Source: Pseudomonas kuykendallii (GTDB taxonomy: Bacteria; Pseudomonadota; Gammaproteobacteria; Pseudomonadales; Pseudomonadaceae). Taken from it: a stretch of 64,000 bases of DNA. The notes below the pieces were generated by a model, which was not told the origin of the DNA, ran no database searches, and was given only the letters and a program-made list of their open reading frames with translations. The translations under genes and the position numbers were made by a program. The stretch's first letter is position 1; each line of letters begins with the position of its first letter. The DNA lies in the NCBI RefSeq assembly GCF_900106975.1, contig NZ_FNNU01000002.1, forward strand, positions 248,001-312,000, in the 5' to 3' direction. Shown here one piece after another: positions 54,904 to 62,923 of this stretch.

Positions 54904-55825
54904 GCGATTTCCAGAACGGGTAGAAGTTGAACCATTGCAGCGGCGCCTGGGCGCAGTGCTCGCCTAGGCGCAGGGCGTAGCGCTGCGTCCATTCGCTAAT
55001 CACCTGCTGGCGGTCGTTGCGCCGCCAGTGGATGCGCTCGGCGAAGGGCTCCAGGTGAATCCGGTAGCGTCCGCCATGCTTGATGCAGAACAGCAGGCTC
55101 GCCGGGCATTGCAGCAGCCCGGCGAGCAGCCACGGGCCCTGCGGAAAATCGGCGGGCTTACCGAGGAAGTCGACCCGGCTGCGGCGGCCGCCGTGCAGCG
55201 GCACGCGGTCGCCGGCGATGGCCAGCCATTCGCCGTTGTCCAGCCGCTCCGACAGCTGCAGCATGATCGCCGGGTCCAGCTCGCTGACCTGAATCAGGCG
55301 CAGGCGGCTGGCACCGGCCTCACCGAGCAGGCGGTTGAAGCGCTCGGCGTGGCGGGTGTGCACCAGCACGTTCATGCGCACCTGTTCGCCCAGTTCGGCC
55401 AGCGCGCGGCATACCTCGAGGTTGCCCAGGTGGGCGCCGACCAGCAGCTGGCCGCGCTGGCCCGAAGACGTCTTTTGTCGCAGGCCGGCCGGGTCCAGCA
55501 GTTCGATGTCGCGCATGTCCAGCTTGCCGTTCCAGACGTCGAGCTTGTCGAGCAGGCTGTCGGCGAAGGCGAGGAACTGGCGGAACACCGAGCGCGTGTT
55601 TGGCCGCAGCCCGGCCTGGCCGCTCCATCGGGCGAGGTTGTCCTGGTATTCGCGGGCACTGCGACGCGCCCGGCGGCCGAACAGGAAGAAATAGAAAACG
55701 ATGCTGTACAGCAGCGGCGCGATCAGTCGGCGGCCCAGGGTGCGCGCGGCCCAGGCGGTGAAGCGCATCAGCAGTAAGCTGCCGCGTTCGCCCTGCGCGG
55801 CCCAGTGCTGGCCGGCGTCATTCAT
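54893..55825 (-). CDS. LpxL/HtrB-type lysophospholipid acyltransferase
   Basis: A 310-residue membrane-associated acyltransferase of the lipid A lauroyl-type family. The HX4E catalytic pattern is in GAHLGNLEVCRAL; an N-terminal hydrophobic span (about 28-50) precedes it. It would add a fatty acyl chain to the pigment's lipid anchor. The ATG at 55825 makes an ATGA overlap with the glycosyltransferase gene. Confidence 0.85.
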   Translation of the reverse strand: MNDAGQHWAAQGERGSLLLMRFTAWAARTLGRRLIAPLLYSIVFYFFLFGRRARRSAREYQDNLARWSGQAGLRPNTRSVFRQFLAFADSLLDKLDVWNGKLDMRDIELLDPAGLRQKTSSGQRGQLLVGAHLGNLEVCRALAELGEQVRMNVLVHTRHAERFNRLLGEAGASRLRLIQVSELDPAIMLQLSERLDNGEWLAIAGDRVPLHGGRRSRVDFLGKPADFPQGPWLLAGLLQCPASLLFCIKHGGRYRIHLEPFAERIHWRRNDRQQVISEWTQRYALRLGEHCAQAPLQWFNFYPFWKSHDD

Positions 55826-56556
55826 GCCCGCCACCGCCGCCAGAGGATCAGCGGCGCGCGGCCGAGCATGCCGAAGAACAGCTTGGCGTGCATTTTCGAG
55901 ATCAGCGCGTTGTCCTGCCACAGGCGGAAATGCGACAGGCCGTCGAGCGGGTAGTGCACGCGGGTCGGCAGCCAGCGCATCGGCTGGTTGCGCCAGGCCA
56001 GGCGCACGAGGATTTCCGGGTCGAAATCCATCCGCCTGCCCAGCCGCGCCGAGTCGATCAGCGCCAGGGTCGGCTCCAGCGGGTATACGCGGAAGCCGCA
56101 CATGCCGTCGCGGATGCGCAGCGAGAGGCTGTTGATCCAGACCCAGACATGGGTCAGATAGCGCGCGTAGAGGCGGCTCTTCGGCACGCTCGCGTCGTAC
56201 TGCGGGTAGCCGCAGATCAGCGCCTGCGGCGCCTGCTCCGCGGCGGCGAGGAAGGCGGCGACGTCGCCGAGGTCGTGCTGGCCGTCGGCATCCACCTGCA
56301 GCGCATGGCTGAAGCCCAGGCGACGGGCCTCGCGCAGGCCGGCCATCACCGCGCCGCCCTTGCCCTGGTTGGTCGCCAGGCGCACCAGGTGGACCTGCTC
56401 GGCGTCGGCCAGGCGATCCATCGCTGCGGCGCACGCCGCGCTGGAGGCGTCGTCGACGATCACGCAGGCCAGCCCGGCCTCGCGCAGCGCCTGCAACACC
56501 AGCGGCAGGGCGTGTTCGTGGTTGTACACCGGGATCACCGCGCAGGGCCTAAACAT
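55822..56556 (-). CDS. Family 2 glycosyltransferase
   Basis: A 244-residue GT2 enzyme resembling dolichol-phosphate-mannose synthase types: AVIPVYNHEHAL at the N-terminus, the DDASS loop and VDADGQHD as the DXD metal motif near residue 100. It may attach a sugar to the lipid carrier of the aryl polyene (ApeJ position together with the acyltransferase gene, inference). The ATG at 56556 overlaps the ligase gene by 8 bases. Confidence 0.85.
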   Translation of the reverse strand: MFRPCAVIPVYNHEHALPLVLQALREAGLACVIVDDASSAACAAAMDRLADAEQVHLVRLATNQGKGGAVMAGLREARRLGFSHALQVDADGQHDLGDVAAFLAAAEQAPQALICGYPQYDASVPKSRLYARYLTHVWVWINSLSLRIRDGMCGFRVYPLEPTLALIDSARLGRRMDFDPEILVRLAWRNQPMRWLPTRVHYPLDGLSHFRLWQDNALISKMHAKLFFGMLGRAPLILWRRWRA

Positions 56557-58231
56557 GGCCAGGCCCGAGGAGGATGCGCCCGGAGGAGCAGGGCGCATCG
56601 CCGTTGCGGTAGGCGAAGTGCAGCTTGCCGCGCTCGGCATCGAAGCGCAGCGTCAGCTGCAGTCGATCGCCGGGACGCGCGAGTTGCTGGAACTTCAGCA
56701 CCTCCATGCCGCAGAAGCGCGGGGGCAGCTCGAGCAGCTCGCGGGCCAGGCTCAGCGCCCAGTCGATCTGCACCACGCCGGGGAGCACCGGGGTGCGCGG
56801 GAAATGCCCGCTGAAGTGCGCCAGGTCCGGCGGCACGTCCAGCAGCAGTCGCCACTCGCCGTCCACTTCGTGTTCCTCGACCCGTTCCGGCTGCCGGGTG
56901 CGCGGCGCCTGCAGCAGGGCATCGACCTGCGCCTGCGGCAGCTTGCCCTGCGCGGTCAGCGGCAGTTGCCGCAACAACCGCCAGCGACGCGGCAGCGCCA
57001 GCGCCTCGCAATGGTCGCCGAGGTGGACACGCAGCGCCTGGGTCAGCGCGCGACGGCCCTCGTTGCGCAAGACGTGCAGTCCGGCGTCGCTGAGCGCGAC
57101 GAGGGCGCCCAGATAGGCGCGGTTTTCGCTGATCACGCCGAGGCGGCAATCGGCGACCCAGGCGTGGCTGGCCAGCGCCCCTTCGAGCATCGGCAGGGAG
57201 ATGCGTTTTTCTTCCAGCTTGACGATGCGATCGAGGCGACCGAGCAGCTCGAAGCCACCGCTGGCGTCGAGCCTGACGGCATCCGCCGACTGTTCGATAT
57301 GGCCGGCCGGCAAGTAACGGGAGGCGATGCGCAACGCGCCGCTGTCATCCTGGCTCAGCGCGACTCCGGCGAAGGGCTGCCACAGGCCCTCGCCCTGACG
57401 CCAGGCGATGCCGCCGGTTTCCGAGCTGCCGTAGATTTCCGTCGGCCACTGGCCGAGACGCCGTTGCAACTCCTGGGCGGCTTCGGCCGGCAGCGCGCCG
57501 CCGGAGGAAAACACCTTGCTGACGCGGCCCAGCGCGGGCCAGTCGAGGTTGTCGCCCATGCGCTTGAGCAGCGCCGGGCTGGCGACCCAGGCGAACCCGC
57601 GGGCGTCGGCGAGGCCCAGGCTGGCGAGCTGGATGTCCTCGGGGAACGGCAGCGCGCGGCGCAGGAAGGTGCGCCCCGCGGCCAGCGGCCAGAGCACGCG
57701 GAACAGCAGCCCGTAGATGTGTTGCGCGGCGACGCTGCCGATCAGCGTGGCGGCGCCCAGCTCGGCGCCCCACAGCGCTTCGAGCGCGTCGACTTCGTTG
57801 GCCAACTGACGCAGCGACTTGCCGATCAGCTTGGGTTCGCCGCTGGAACCGGAGGTGCTCAGCGTCAGGCGGCAGGCGTCCAGGTCCAGTTCCGCGGCGG
57901 CCAGCGGCTCGTCCTGCAGCGCGTCGAGCCGGGTGTCGCCAGGCTGATCGGTCAGCCAGAGGTCTACCTCCGGCGCCAGGCGCTGGCGATTGCCCGGTTG
58001 CAGGTCGGCCGGCAGGATTACCTCGACGCCGGCGCGCCAGGCGCCGAACAGGGCGATGGCCAGCTCGGCGGCGTCTTCCAGGTGCAGGGCCAGGCGGCGC
58101 ACGCCGCGGCGTTGCAGGGCGGCCGCCAGGCACAGGGCGCGCTGGCGGAATTCGGCGTGCTCGAGGGCGGGCGCCAGGCTCAGCGCGCGCGGGCCGGGCG
58201 ATTCCAGCAACAGGCGGTGCAACGGCGTCAT
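56549..58231 (-). CDS. apeH: Acyl-ACP/CoA ligase fused to an ApeI-type dehydratase
   Basis: A 560-residue two-domain protein. Residues about 1-435 form an AMP-forming ligase (P-loop [38 protein letters not shown]) that would load the aryl starter onto an ACP. Residues about 445-560 form a hotdog dehydratase ([25 protein letters not shown]) of ApeI type, the partner of ApeP. In some clusters these are separate genes apeH and apeI. Start ATG at 58231 overlaps the membrane-protein gene by ATGA. Confidence 0.88.
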   Translation of the reverse strand: MTPLHRLLLESPGPRALSLAPALEHAEFRQRALCLAAALQRRGVRRLALHLEDAAELAIALFGAWRAGVEVILPADLQPGNRQRLAPEVDLWLTDQPGDTRLDALQDEPLAAAELDLDACRLTLSTSGSSGEPKLIGKSLRQLANEVDALEALWGAELGAATLIGSVAAQHIYGLLFRVLWPLAAGRTFLRRALPFPEDIQLASLGLADARGFAWVASPALLKRMGDNLDWPALGRVSKVFSSGGALPAEAAQELQRRLGQWPTEIYGSSETGGIAWRQGEGLWQPFAGVALSQDDSGALRIASRYLPAGHIEQSADAVRLDASGGFELLGRLDRIVKLEEKRISLPMLEGALASHAWVADCRLGVISENRAYLGALVALSDAGLHVLRNEGRRALTQALRVHLGDHCEALALPRRWRLLRQLPLTAQGKLPQAQVDALLQAPRTRQPERVEEHEVDGEWRLLLDVPPDLAHFSGHFPRTPVLPGVVQIDWALSLARELLELPPRFCGMEVLKFQQLARPGDRLQLTLRFDAERGKLHFAYRNGDAPCSSGRILLGPGHV

Positions 58232-58773
58232 GCGTTCGCCCTCACGCGTTGGCGCAACAGCCATTCGCCGATGAACAGCAGGCCCATCAGCAGGTAGGAG
58301 AGCAGCCCGTTGTAGAGCGTCCACCAGCTCAGCGGCGCCCACAGCGTCAGCGCGGCGGCGAGCAGCCCGTTGCAGAGGAAGAAGATCGCCCAGACCACGG
58401 TGACCTGGCGCGTGTAGCGGATCGCCACGGCCGGCAGTTCCGGCTCGCGCAGGCGTGCCAGGCGCTCGACCAGCGGCGGGCCGTACCTGAGGCTCAGGCC
58501 GAACAGCGCCAGCAGCATCAGGCTGATCAGCACCGGGTACCAGCGCAGCAGGTGCGCGTCGCCGACCACGCCGAGCAGCACGCAGAAGGCCAGCGCGCCC
58601 AGCGCCAGCCAGCGGTTGCCCGGGCGTTCGGCGCTGCACAGCATGCGCGCCAGCCAGAGGCTGCCGAGCAGGATGGCGAAGAATTGCGGGGACAGATGCC
58701 CGAGGCCGTAATAGACGGCGAACGGATAGGCCAACCCGGCCAGCAGCAATCCCAGCGCGATCAGTCGACTCAA
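58228..58773 (-). CDS. COG4648-type small membrane protein
   Basis: A 181-residue integral membrane protein with about five hydrophobic spans. It starts with TTG at 58773, which makes a TTGA overlap with the ACP stop, and ends in an ATGA overlap with the ligase. This type is a constant member of aryl polyene clusters (ApeG position) but has no known activity. Confidence 0.8.
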   Translation of the reverse strand: MSRLIALGLLLAGLAYPFAVYYGLGHLSPQFFAILLGSLWLARMLCSAERPGNRWLALGALAFCVLLGVVGDAHLLRWYPVLISLMLLALFGLSLRYGPPLVERLARLREPELPAVAIRYTRQVTVVWAIFFLCNGLLAAALTLWAPLSWWTLYNGLLSYLLMGLLFIGEWLLRQRVRANA

Positions 58774-59021
58774 GCGGCGTCCTGCATCTTGTGCATCGCC
58801 TCGACCACGTCGGCCACCGTGCGCACCGCCTTGAAGTCCTCGGCGGCAATCTTCTTGCCGGTCTGCCGCTTCAGGTGGTCGATCAGGTCGACCGCATCGA
58901 TGCTGTCGATTTCCAGGTCCTGATAGAGGTTGGCCTCCGGCGTGATGCGCTCGGGTTCCAGCTCGAACAGCTCGACCAACGCGTCGCGCAGGGTGGCAAA
59001 GATTTCATCGCGATTCTGCAT
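58770..59021 (-). CDS. apeF: Acyl carrier protein (second of pair)
   Basis: An 83-residue ACP. The serine for phosphopantetheine is in LEIDSIDAVDL. The helical pattern is standard. It lies 11 bases after the other ACP gene and gives a TTGA overlap with the membrane protein. One ACP of the pair probably carries the chain and the other loads the aryl starter; which is which is not visible. Confidence 0.92.
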   Translation of the reverse strand: MQNRDEIFATLRDALVELFELEPERITPEANLYQDLEIDSIDAVDLIDHLKRQTGKKIAAEDFKAVRTVADVVEAMHKMQDAA

Positions 59022-59032
59022 GGGTCGTTCCT

Positions 59033-59293
59033 TCAGGCCGCTTTGCTCGCGCTGACGTAAGCCGCCAGGCGGGCCACGTTGGCGAAATGCGTGCGGGTGT
59101 CCTTGGCTTCGGCGTCGATCTTGATGCCGAAACGCTTCTGGATGGCCAGGCCCAGTTCCAGAGCGTCCACCGAGTCGAGGCCGAGGCCGTCGCCGAACAG
59201 CGGTTGTTCGCTGTCGATGTCGTCCGGGCCCATGTCCTCGAGGCCAAGGGCCTCGATGATCAGGTTTTTGATGTCAGTTTCCAGTTGGCTCAT
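59033..59293 (-). CDS. apeE: Acyl carrier protein (first of pair)
   Basis: An 86-residue ACP with the phosphopantetheine serine in GLGLDSVDALELG. It begins 20 bases inside the end of the acyltransferase gene, and its partner ACP follows after 11 bases. Confidence 0.92.
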   Translation of the reverse strand: MSQLETDIKNLIIEALGLEDMGPDDIDSEQPLFGDGLGLDSVDALELGLAIQKRFGIKIDAEAKDTRTHFANVARLAAYVSASKAA

Positions 59294-60083
59294 CTTCGGC
59301 GAGCTCCTTCATGAAGTAGTGATGCAGATGATCGTTGAGTTTGCGCGAAGCGATGGGCGCGCTGTCCTGCTCGGCGAAGCGTTGCGGATCGATGTCCGCG
59401 CCGACCTGCAGGCGGAAGTGGAAGCGTCGCGAGGGAATGCTGTACCAGGGCTCGGCCTTGGTCAGGGTCGTCGGCGTGACGCTGATCACCACCGGCGTGA
59501 CGATGCGGGCGCCGCGCAGGGCGATCGCCGCGGCGCCACGGTGGAACTCCGGGGCACGACCGGGCGTGGTGCGGGTGCCTTCGGGGAAGACAATCAGGGT
59601 CTGACCCGAGCGCAGCGCCCCTGCCGCCTCGTCGAGCATGTCCATGCTGCCGCTGTTGCTGATGTAGCCCGCGGCGCGCACCGGTCCGCGGGTGAACGGG
59701 TTGTTCCACAGGCTCTGCTTGACGACGCAGTTCGCATCGCGGATGCAGGCGATCAGCACCACCACGTCGATCAGCGAAGGGTGATTGGCGATGATCAACT
59801 GGCCGGGCTGGCCGAGGCGCTGCACCCCTTCGATTTCGTAGGTGAGCACGCCGCTGCGGTACATGAACTGGACGAACAGCCAGAACAGCCGGCTGACGGT
59901 GGCACGCGCCCGTTGGCGGCGCCGGGCCGCGTCGCCGGGAAGCAGGCTCAGCAGCGGGAAGATCAGCAGCCGCAGGCACAGCCCGCCGACTCCGAACAGC
60001 ACGAAGCTCAGTCCCGTGGCGATCAGCCGCCAGGCATAAGGGGCGCTGCCGTGCGCCTTCACGGATTGCGTCGCCAGGTCCAT
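59274..60083 (-). CDS. PlsC-like 1-acyl-glycerol-phosphate acyltransferase
   Basis: A 269-residue inner-membrane acyltransferase. The HX4D motif is in ANHPSLIDVV and the PEGTR motif in VFPEGTRTTP, as in PlsC. N-terminal hydrophobic spans (about 20-55). It is the second gene of the APE cluster (ApeD position) and overlaps both neighbours by 20-25 bases. It could acylate a glycerol-type anchor of the pigment. Confidence 0.87.
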   Translation of the reverse strand: MDLATQSVKAHGSAPYAWRLIATGLSFVLFGVGGLCLRLLIFPLLSLLPGDAARRRQRARATVSRLFWLFVQFMYRSGVLTYEIEGVQRLGQPGQLIIANHPSLIDVVVLIACIRDANCVVKQSLWNNPFTRGPVRAAGYISNSGSMDMLDEAAGALRSGQTLIVFPEGTRTTPGRAPEFHRGAAAIALRGARIVTPVVISVTPTTLTKAEPWYSIPSRRFHFRLQVGADIDPQRFAEQDSAPIASRKLNDHLHHYFMKELAEDEPTGN

Positions 60084-60817
60084 TCGCGGCTCTTCCAGTG
60101 GTTGCTGCACAGGCTCCCGCCCTGCAGCAGGGTGAGCAGGAAATTCAGCGCATGCGGCCACCGGCAGGCGGTTGCGTCGGCGCTGGGCGTGTCGCAGGTA
60201 AGGGTCCACTGCGCGCCGCGGCGCAGCCTCAGGGCCACGGCGTAGGGGAAGGGCACGTCGTCGATCCAGGGGGCGTAGGCCTCCGGCGGGCGGTCCTCGG
60301 CGATCACCAGCAGCACCTGCGGCTCGCCCTCGGCGAGCAGCCCGGCAGCCTCCAGCAGGGCGTGCTCGAGGCCGTCGCCTTCGGCGGCGATGGCGGTCAT
60401 CTCGCTGTCGTCGCCGCGCAGGATCGACCACAGGCCGATGATCGCGTTGTGCACGGAGAGGCTGAACTGGGTGGGTGAGAGCGGCTGCCGTTCGGCCAGT
60501 TCGCTGAGGAGGGCGAAGGTGCGCGGCGTCTCGCCATGCCGGGAGGCGAACACCATCGGCATCGGCGCCTGGCCTTCGGCCAGCGGCCAGGCCACCTGGA
60601 AGGTCATTCGCGCCAGCCGACTCATGCGTCGGCGCTGCATCGCGGGGAGGAAATCGACCGCAGGCACGGCCGCCGGGTCGCCGCCGACACAGCCGGGGGC
60701 CAGGCTCCAGCGCGTCCAGGCGTCCGCGTCATCCAGGCCGGGTGCCCATGCTCTCCATTGATCGATACTGAATTGAATCACGTCAAAGCGCTCGTTCCCG
60801 CCTGTACGGGCGTCCAT
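60059..60817 (-). CDS. apeC: Short ketosynthase-like protein (chain-length-factor type, ApeC)
   Basis: A 252-residue half-size ketosynthase of the 'beta-ketoacyl synthase chain length factor' type. No catalytic Cys is found at the usual place (the text reads FSLSVHNAIIG), so it cannot condense by itself; in aryl polyene systems ApeC pairs with ApeO. It is the first gene of the cluster, about 54 bases behind the promoter at 60879-60907. The ATG at 60817 follows AGGAAG at long spacing, hence the ribosome site is weak. Confidence 0.8.
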   Translation of the reverse strand: MDARTGGNERFDVIQFSIDQWRAWAPGLDDADAWTRWSLAPGCVGGDPAAVPAVDFLPAMQRRRMSRLARMTFQVAWPLAEGQAPMPMVFASRHGETPRTFALLSELAERQPLSPTQFSLSVHNAIIGLWSILRGDDSEMTAIAAEGDGLEHALLEAAGLLAEGEPQVLLVIAEDRPPEAYAPWIDDVPFPYAVALRLRRGAQWTLTCDTPSADATACRWPHALNFLLTLLQGGSLCSNHWKSREWTWRRNP

Positions 60818-60878
60818 TGCGAGGTGCGTCTTCCTGAAACGGGTTGGTGTGAAACTGTCCAGACCACGCGCGGGCGGC

Positions 60879-60907
60879 ATTATCCCGGCGCCATCCGCTA
60901 CAGGCAA
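60879..60907 (-). promoter_or_regulatory. Sigma70-like promoter of the aryl polyene operon
   Basis: Reading leftward, TTGCCT (60902-60907), a 17-base spacer and GATAAT (60879-60884). The next start codon is apeC at 60817. Near the -35, ACAGG is repeated directly (60900-60904 and again from about 60916), a possible regulator site. Confidence 0.65.
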
Positions 60908-61104
60908 ACATTGTTACAGGATCGAATGTGACGCGGCGCAACCTTCCGGGTCACCGGCGTTCTAAGCGATCCTTTATACAAAAGGCGGGCGGTGGAGTGA
61001 TTGCCGCTCATCGAAACGCGGCGATCCGCGGCCCCCGCGCTGTCGTCTTATCGTCATCTTCGCGGCGTAGAGTGGGCAGCGGATTCCATTTCCGGAGGTT
61101 TCGC

Positions 61105-61878
61105 ATGCGGCGCGTGGTGTTCAATCAGAAGGGCGGGGTAGGCAAGTCGAGCATCGCCTGCAACCTGGCGGCGGTCGCCGCGGCCGAGGGTTATCGCACG
61201 TTGCTGGTGGACCTTGACACCCAGGGGAACTCCAGCCATTACCTCACCGGGCTGGCCGGCAACGAGATTCCGCTGGGGATCGCCGACTTCTTCACGCAGA
61301 TCCTCTCGTCCGGGCCGATCGCCAAGAACGGCAAGGTGGACATCTACGAGACGCCGTTCGACAACCTGCACGTGATCACCGCCACCGCGGAGCTTGCCGA
61401 TCTGCAGCCCAAGCTCGAGGCGAAACACAAGATCAACAAGCTGCGCAAACTGCTCGATTCACTCGACGAGGACTACGAGCGGATCTACCTGGATACGCCG
61501 CCGGCGCTGAATTTCTACACGGTGTCCGCGCTGATCGCCGCCGAGCGCTGCCTGATCCCCTTCGACTGCGACAGCTTCTCGCGCCAGGCGCTGTACGGGT
61601 TGCTGCGCGAGATCGAGGAGATTCGCGACGACCACAACCCCGGCCTGACGGTGGAAGGCATCGTGGTCAACCAGTTCCAGGCGCGGGCGGCGTTGCCGCA
61701 GCGGGTGCTCGACGAGATGATCGGCGAAGGCTTGCCGGTGCTGCCGGTCTATCTCGGCGCTTCGGTGAAGATGCGCGAGTCGCACGAGGCCTGCACGCCG
61801 CTGATCCATCTCGACCCCACGCACAAGCTGACCCGGCAGTTCGTCGAGCTACACCACCTGCTCGAAGGCGGCAGCTGA
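61105..61878 (+). CDS. ParA/Soj family ATPase, orphan
   Basis: A 257-residue deviant-Walker ATPase (NQKGGVGKSS near the N-terminus; LVDLDTQGNSS; YLDTPPALNF). ATG at 61105 with GGAGG upstream. No ParB partner is adjacent. By position it is the PAO1 PA5028-like gene, not the chromosomal parA beside parB. The target it positions is unknown. It is divergent from the aryl polyene operon and marks the right border of that insertion. Confidence 0.88.
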   Translation: MRRVVFNQKGGVGKSSIACNLAAVAAAEGYRTLLVDLDTQGNSSHYLTGLAGNEIPLGIADFFTQILSSGPIAKNGKVDIYETPFDNLHVITATAELADLQPKLEAKHKINKLRKLLDSLDEDYERIYLDTPPALNFYTVSALIAAERCLIPFDCDSFSRQALYGLLREIEEIRDDHNPGLTVEGIVVNQFQARAALPQRVLDEMIGEGLPVLPVYLGASVKMRESHEACTPLIHLDPTHKLTRQFVELHHLLEGGS

Positions 61879-61884
61879 ACCGCG

Positions 61885-62334
61885 TCAGCGCGGGTGGGCG
61901 CGCAACTGGTAGAGTGCGCTGCTCTCGGCCACCACGGCGCCCGAGGCGTCGGTGAGCTGCAGCTCCAGCCGGTACTCGGCCTTTCCGGCGCGCGTCGCCT
62001 CTTCCTGGATGCGCTGGATCTCGGCGGCGTCCAGACGCGCCTCCACGCGGATGTCGCCGGTGGCCGGGCGGCGGAAGCGAAGTTTCATCTCCTTCACCAC
62101 CGGGTAGAAGCGCTGGCTGTCGAAGCTGGTGAGAAAGAGTGCGCCGCCGGGCATTTCGGCGAGGGTGAAGAGGGCGCCGGCGTAAAGGCTGCCGATGTGG
62201 TTCTGGTTGCCGGCCAGCGGTGCCAGCAGGCGGACGAAGCCGGGTTCCAGCACCTCGGCCTTGAGGCCCATGCGCTGGACGAAGGCGATCTTTTCCTCGG
62301 TGAGCTGGCGGGCGATCTCGGCGGGCACGGGCAT
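61885..62334 (-). CDS. Thioesterase-like hotdog protein (DUF4442/YiiD_C type)
   Basis: A 149-residue hotdog-fold protein; the NQNHIGSLYAGALFTLAE segment has the usual N-terminal Asn/His site of the family. ATG at 62334 with AAGGAG upstream. It is convergent with the ParA-like gene, with a gap of only about 6 bases. Substrate unknown; it is a backbone gene and not part of the aryl polyene cluster. Confidence 0.8.
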   Translation of the reverse strand: MPVPAEIARQLTEEKIAFVQRMGLKAEVLEPGFVRLLAPLAGNQNHIGSLYAGALFTLAEMPGGALFLTSFDSQRFYPVVKEMKLRFRRPATGDIRVEARLDAAEIQRIQEEATRAGKAEYRLELQLTDASGAVVAESSALYQLRAHPR

Positions 62335-62421
62335 GGCGGACTCCTTCGGTGAGGTCCCCAGCCTAGCCGGCGGCGCTGACGCGGCAATGATCGCCGCGCT
62401 CGGCGCCACTGACCGATGCGC

Positions 62422-62856
62422 TCAGAGTCCCTGGCCGTTCAGCCAGGCGAGCAGTTGCGGCAGCGGCATGGCGCCGCTCTGGCGCGCGCTTTCGCGGCCG
62501 TCGCGGTAGAGGATCAGGCTGGGGATCGAACGGATGCCCAGGCGCGCCGACAGCTCGTGGTTGGCTTCGCTGTCCAGCTTGCCCAGCCGGCAGCGCCCGC
62601 GTAGCTGCGCGGCGGCCTGCTGGAACACCGGGGCGAAGGCCTTGCACGGCCCGCACCAGTCGGCCCAGACGTCCACCAGCAAGGGCAGATCGCCCTTGAT
62701 CTGCCGGTCGAAATTGGCCTGGTTCAGTTCGAAGGGCGTGGCGCTGAGCACCTCGGCCTTGCAGTGGCCGCACTTCGGCGTCTCGCCCAGGCGCGCTGCC
62801 GGTATGCGGTTGAGCCCGGCGCAGTGCGCGCAGGGAACGAGAAGGGCGTCGGACAT
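62422..62856 (-). CDS. trxC: Thioredoxin 2
   Basis: A 144-residue cytoplasmic thioredoxin. An N-terminal zinc ribbon (CAHC...CGHC at about 9-32) precedes the thioredoxin fold with active site WADWCGPCK near residue 65. Reduces disulfides and takes part in oxidative-stress repair. The start is ATG at 62856. Confidence 0.94.
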   Translation of the reverse strand: MSDALLVPCAHCAGLNRIPAARLGETPKCGHCKAEVLSATPFELNQANFDRQIKGDLPLLVDVWADWCGPCKAFAPVFQQAAAQLRGRCRLGKLDSEANHELSARLGIRSIPSLILYRDGRESARQSGAMPLPQLLAWLNGQGL

Positions 62857-62923
62857 GCCGCGGCTCCGTCGAAGGATGGTGATCCTAATGTGGAGCCGCG
62901 GGCCGGGAAGTCAAGGCGACCGG

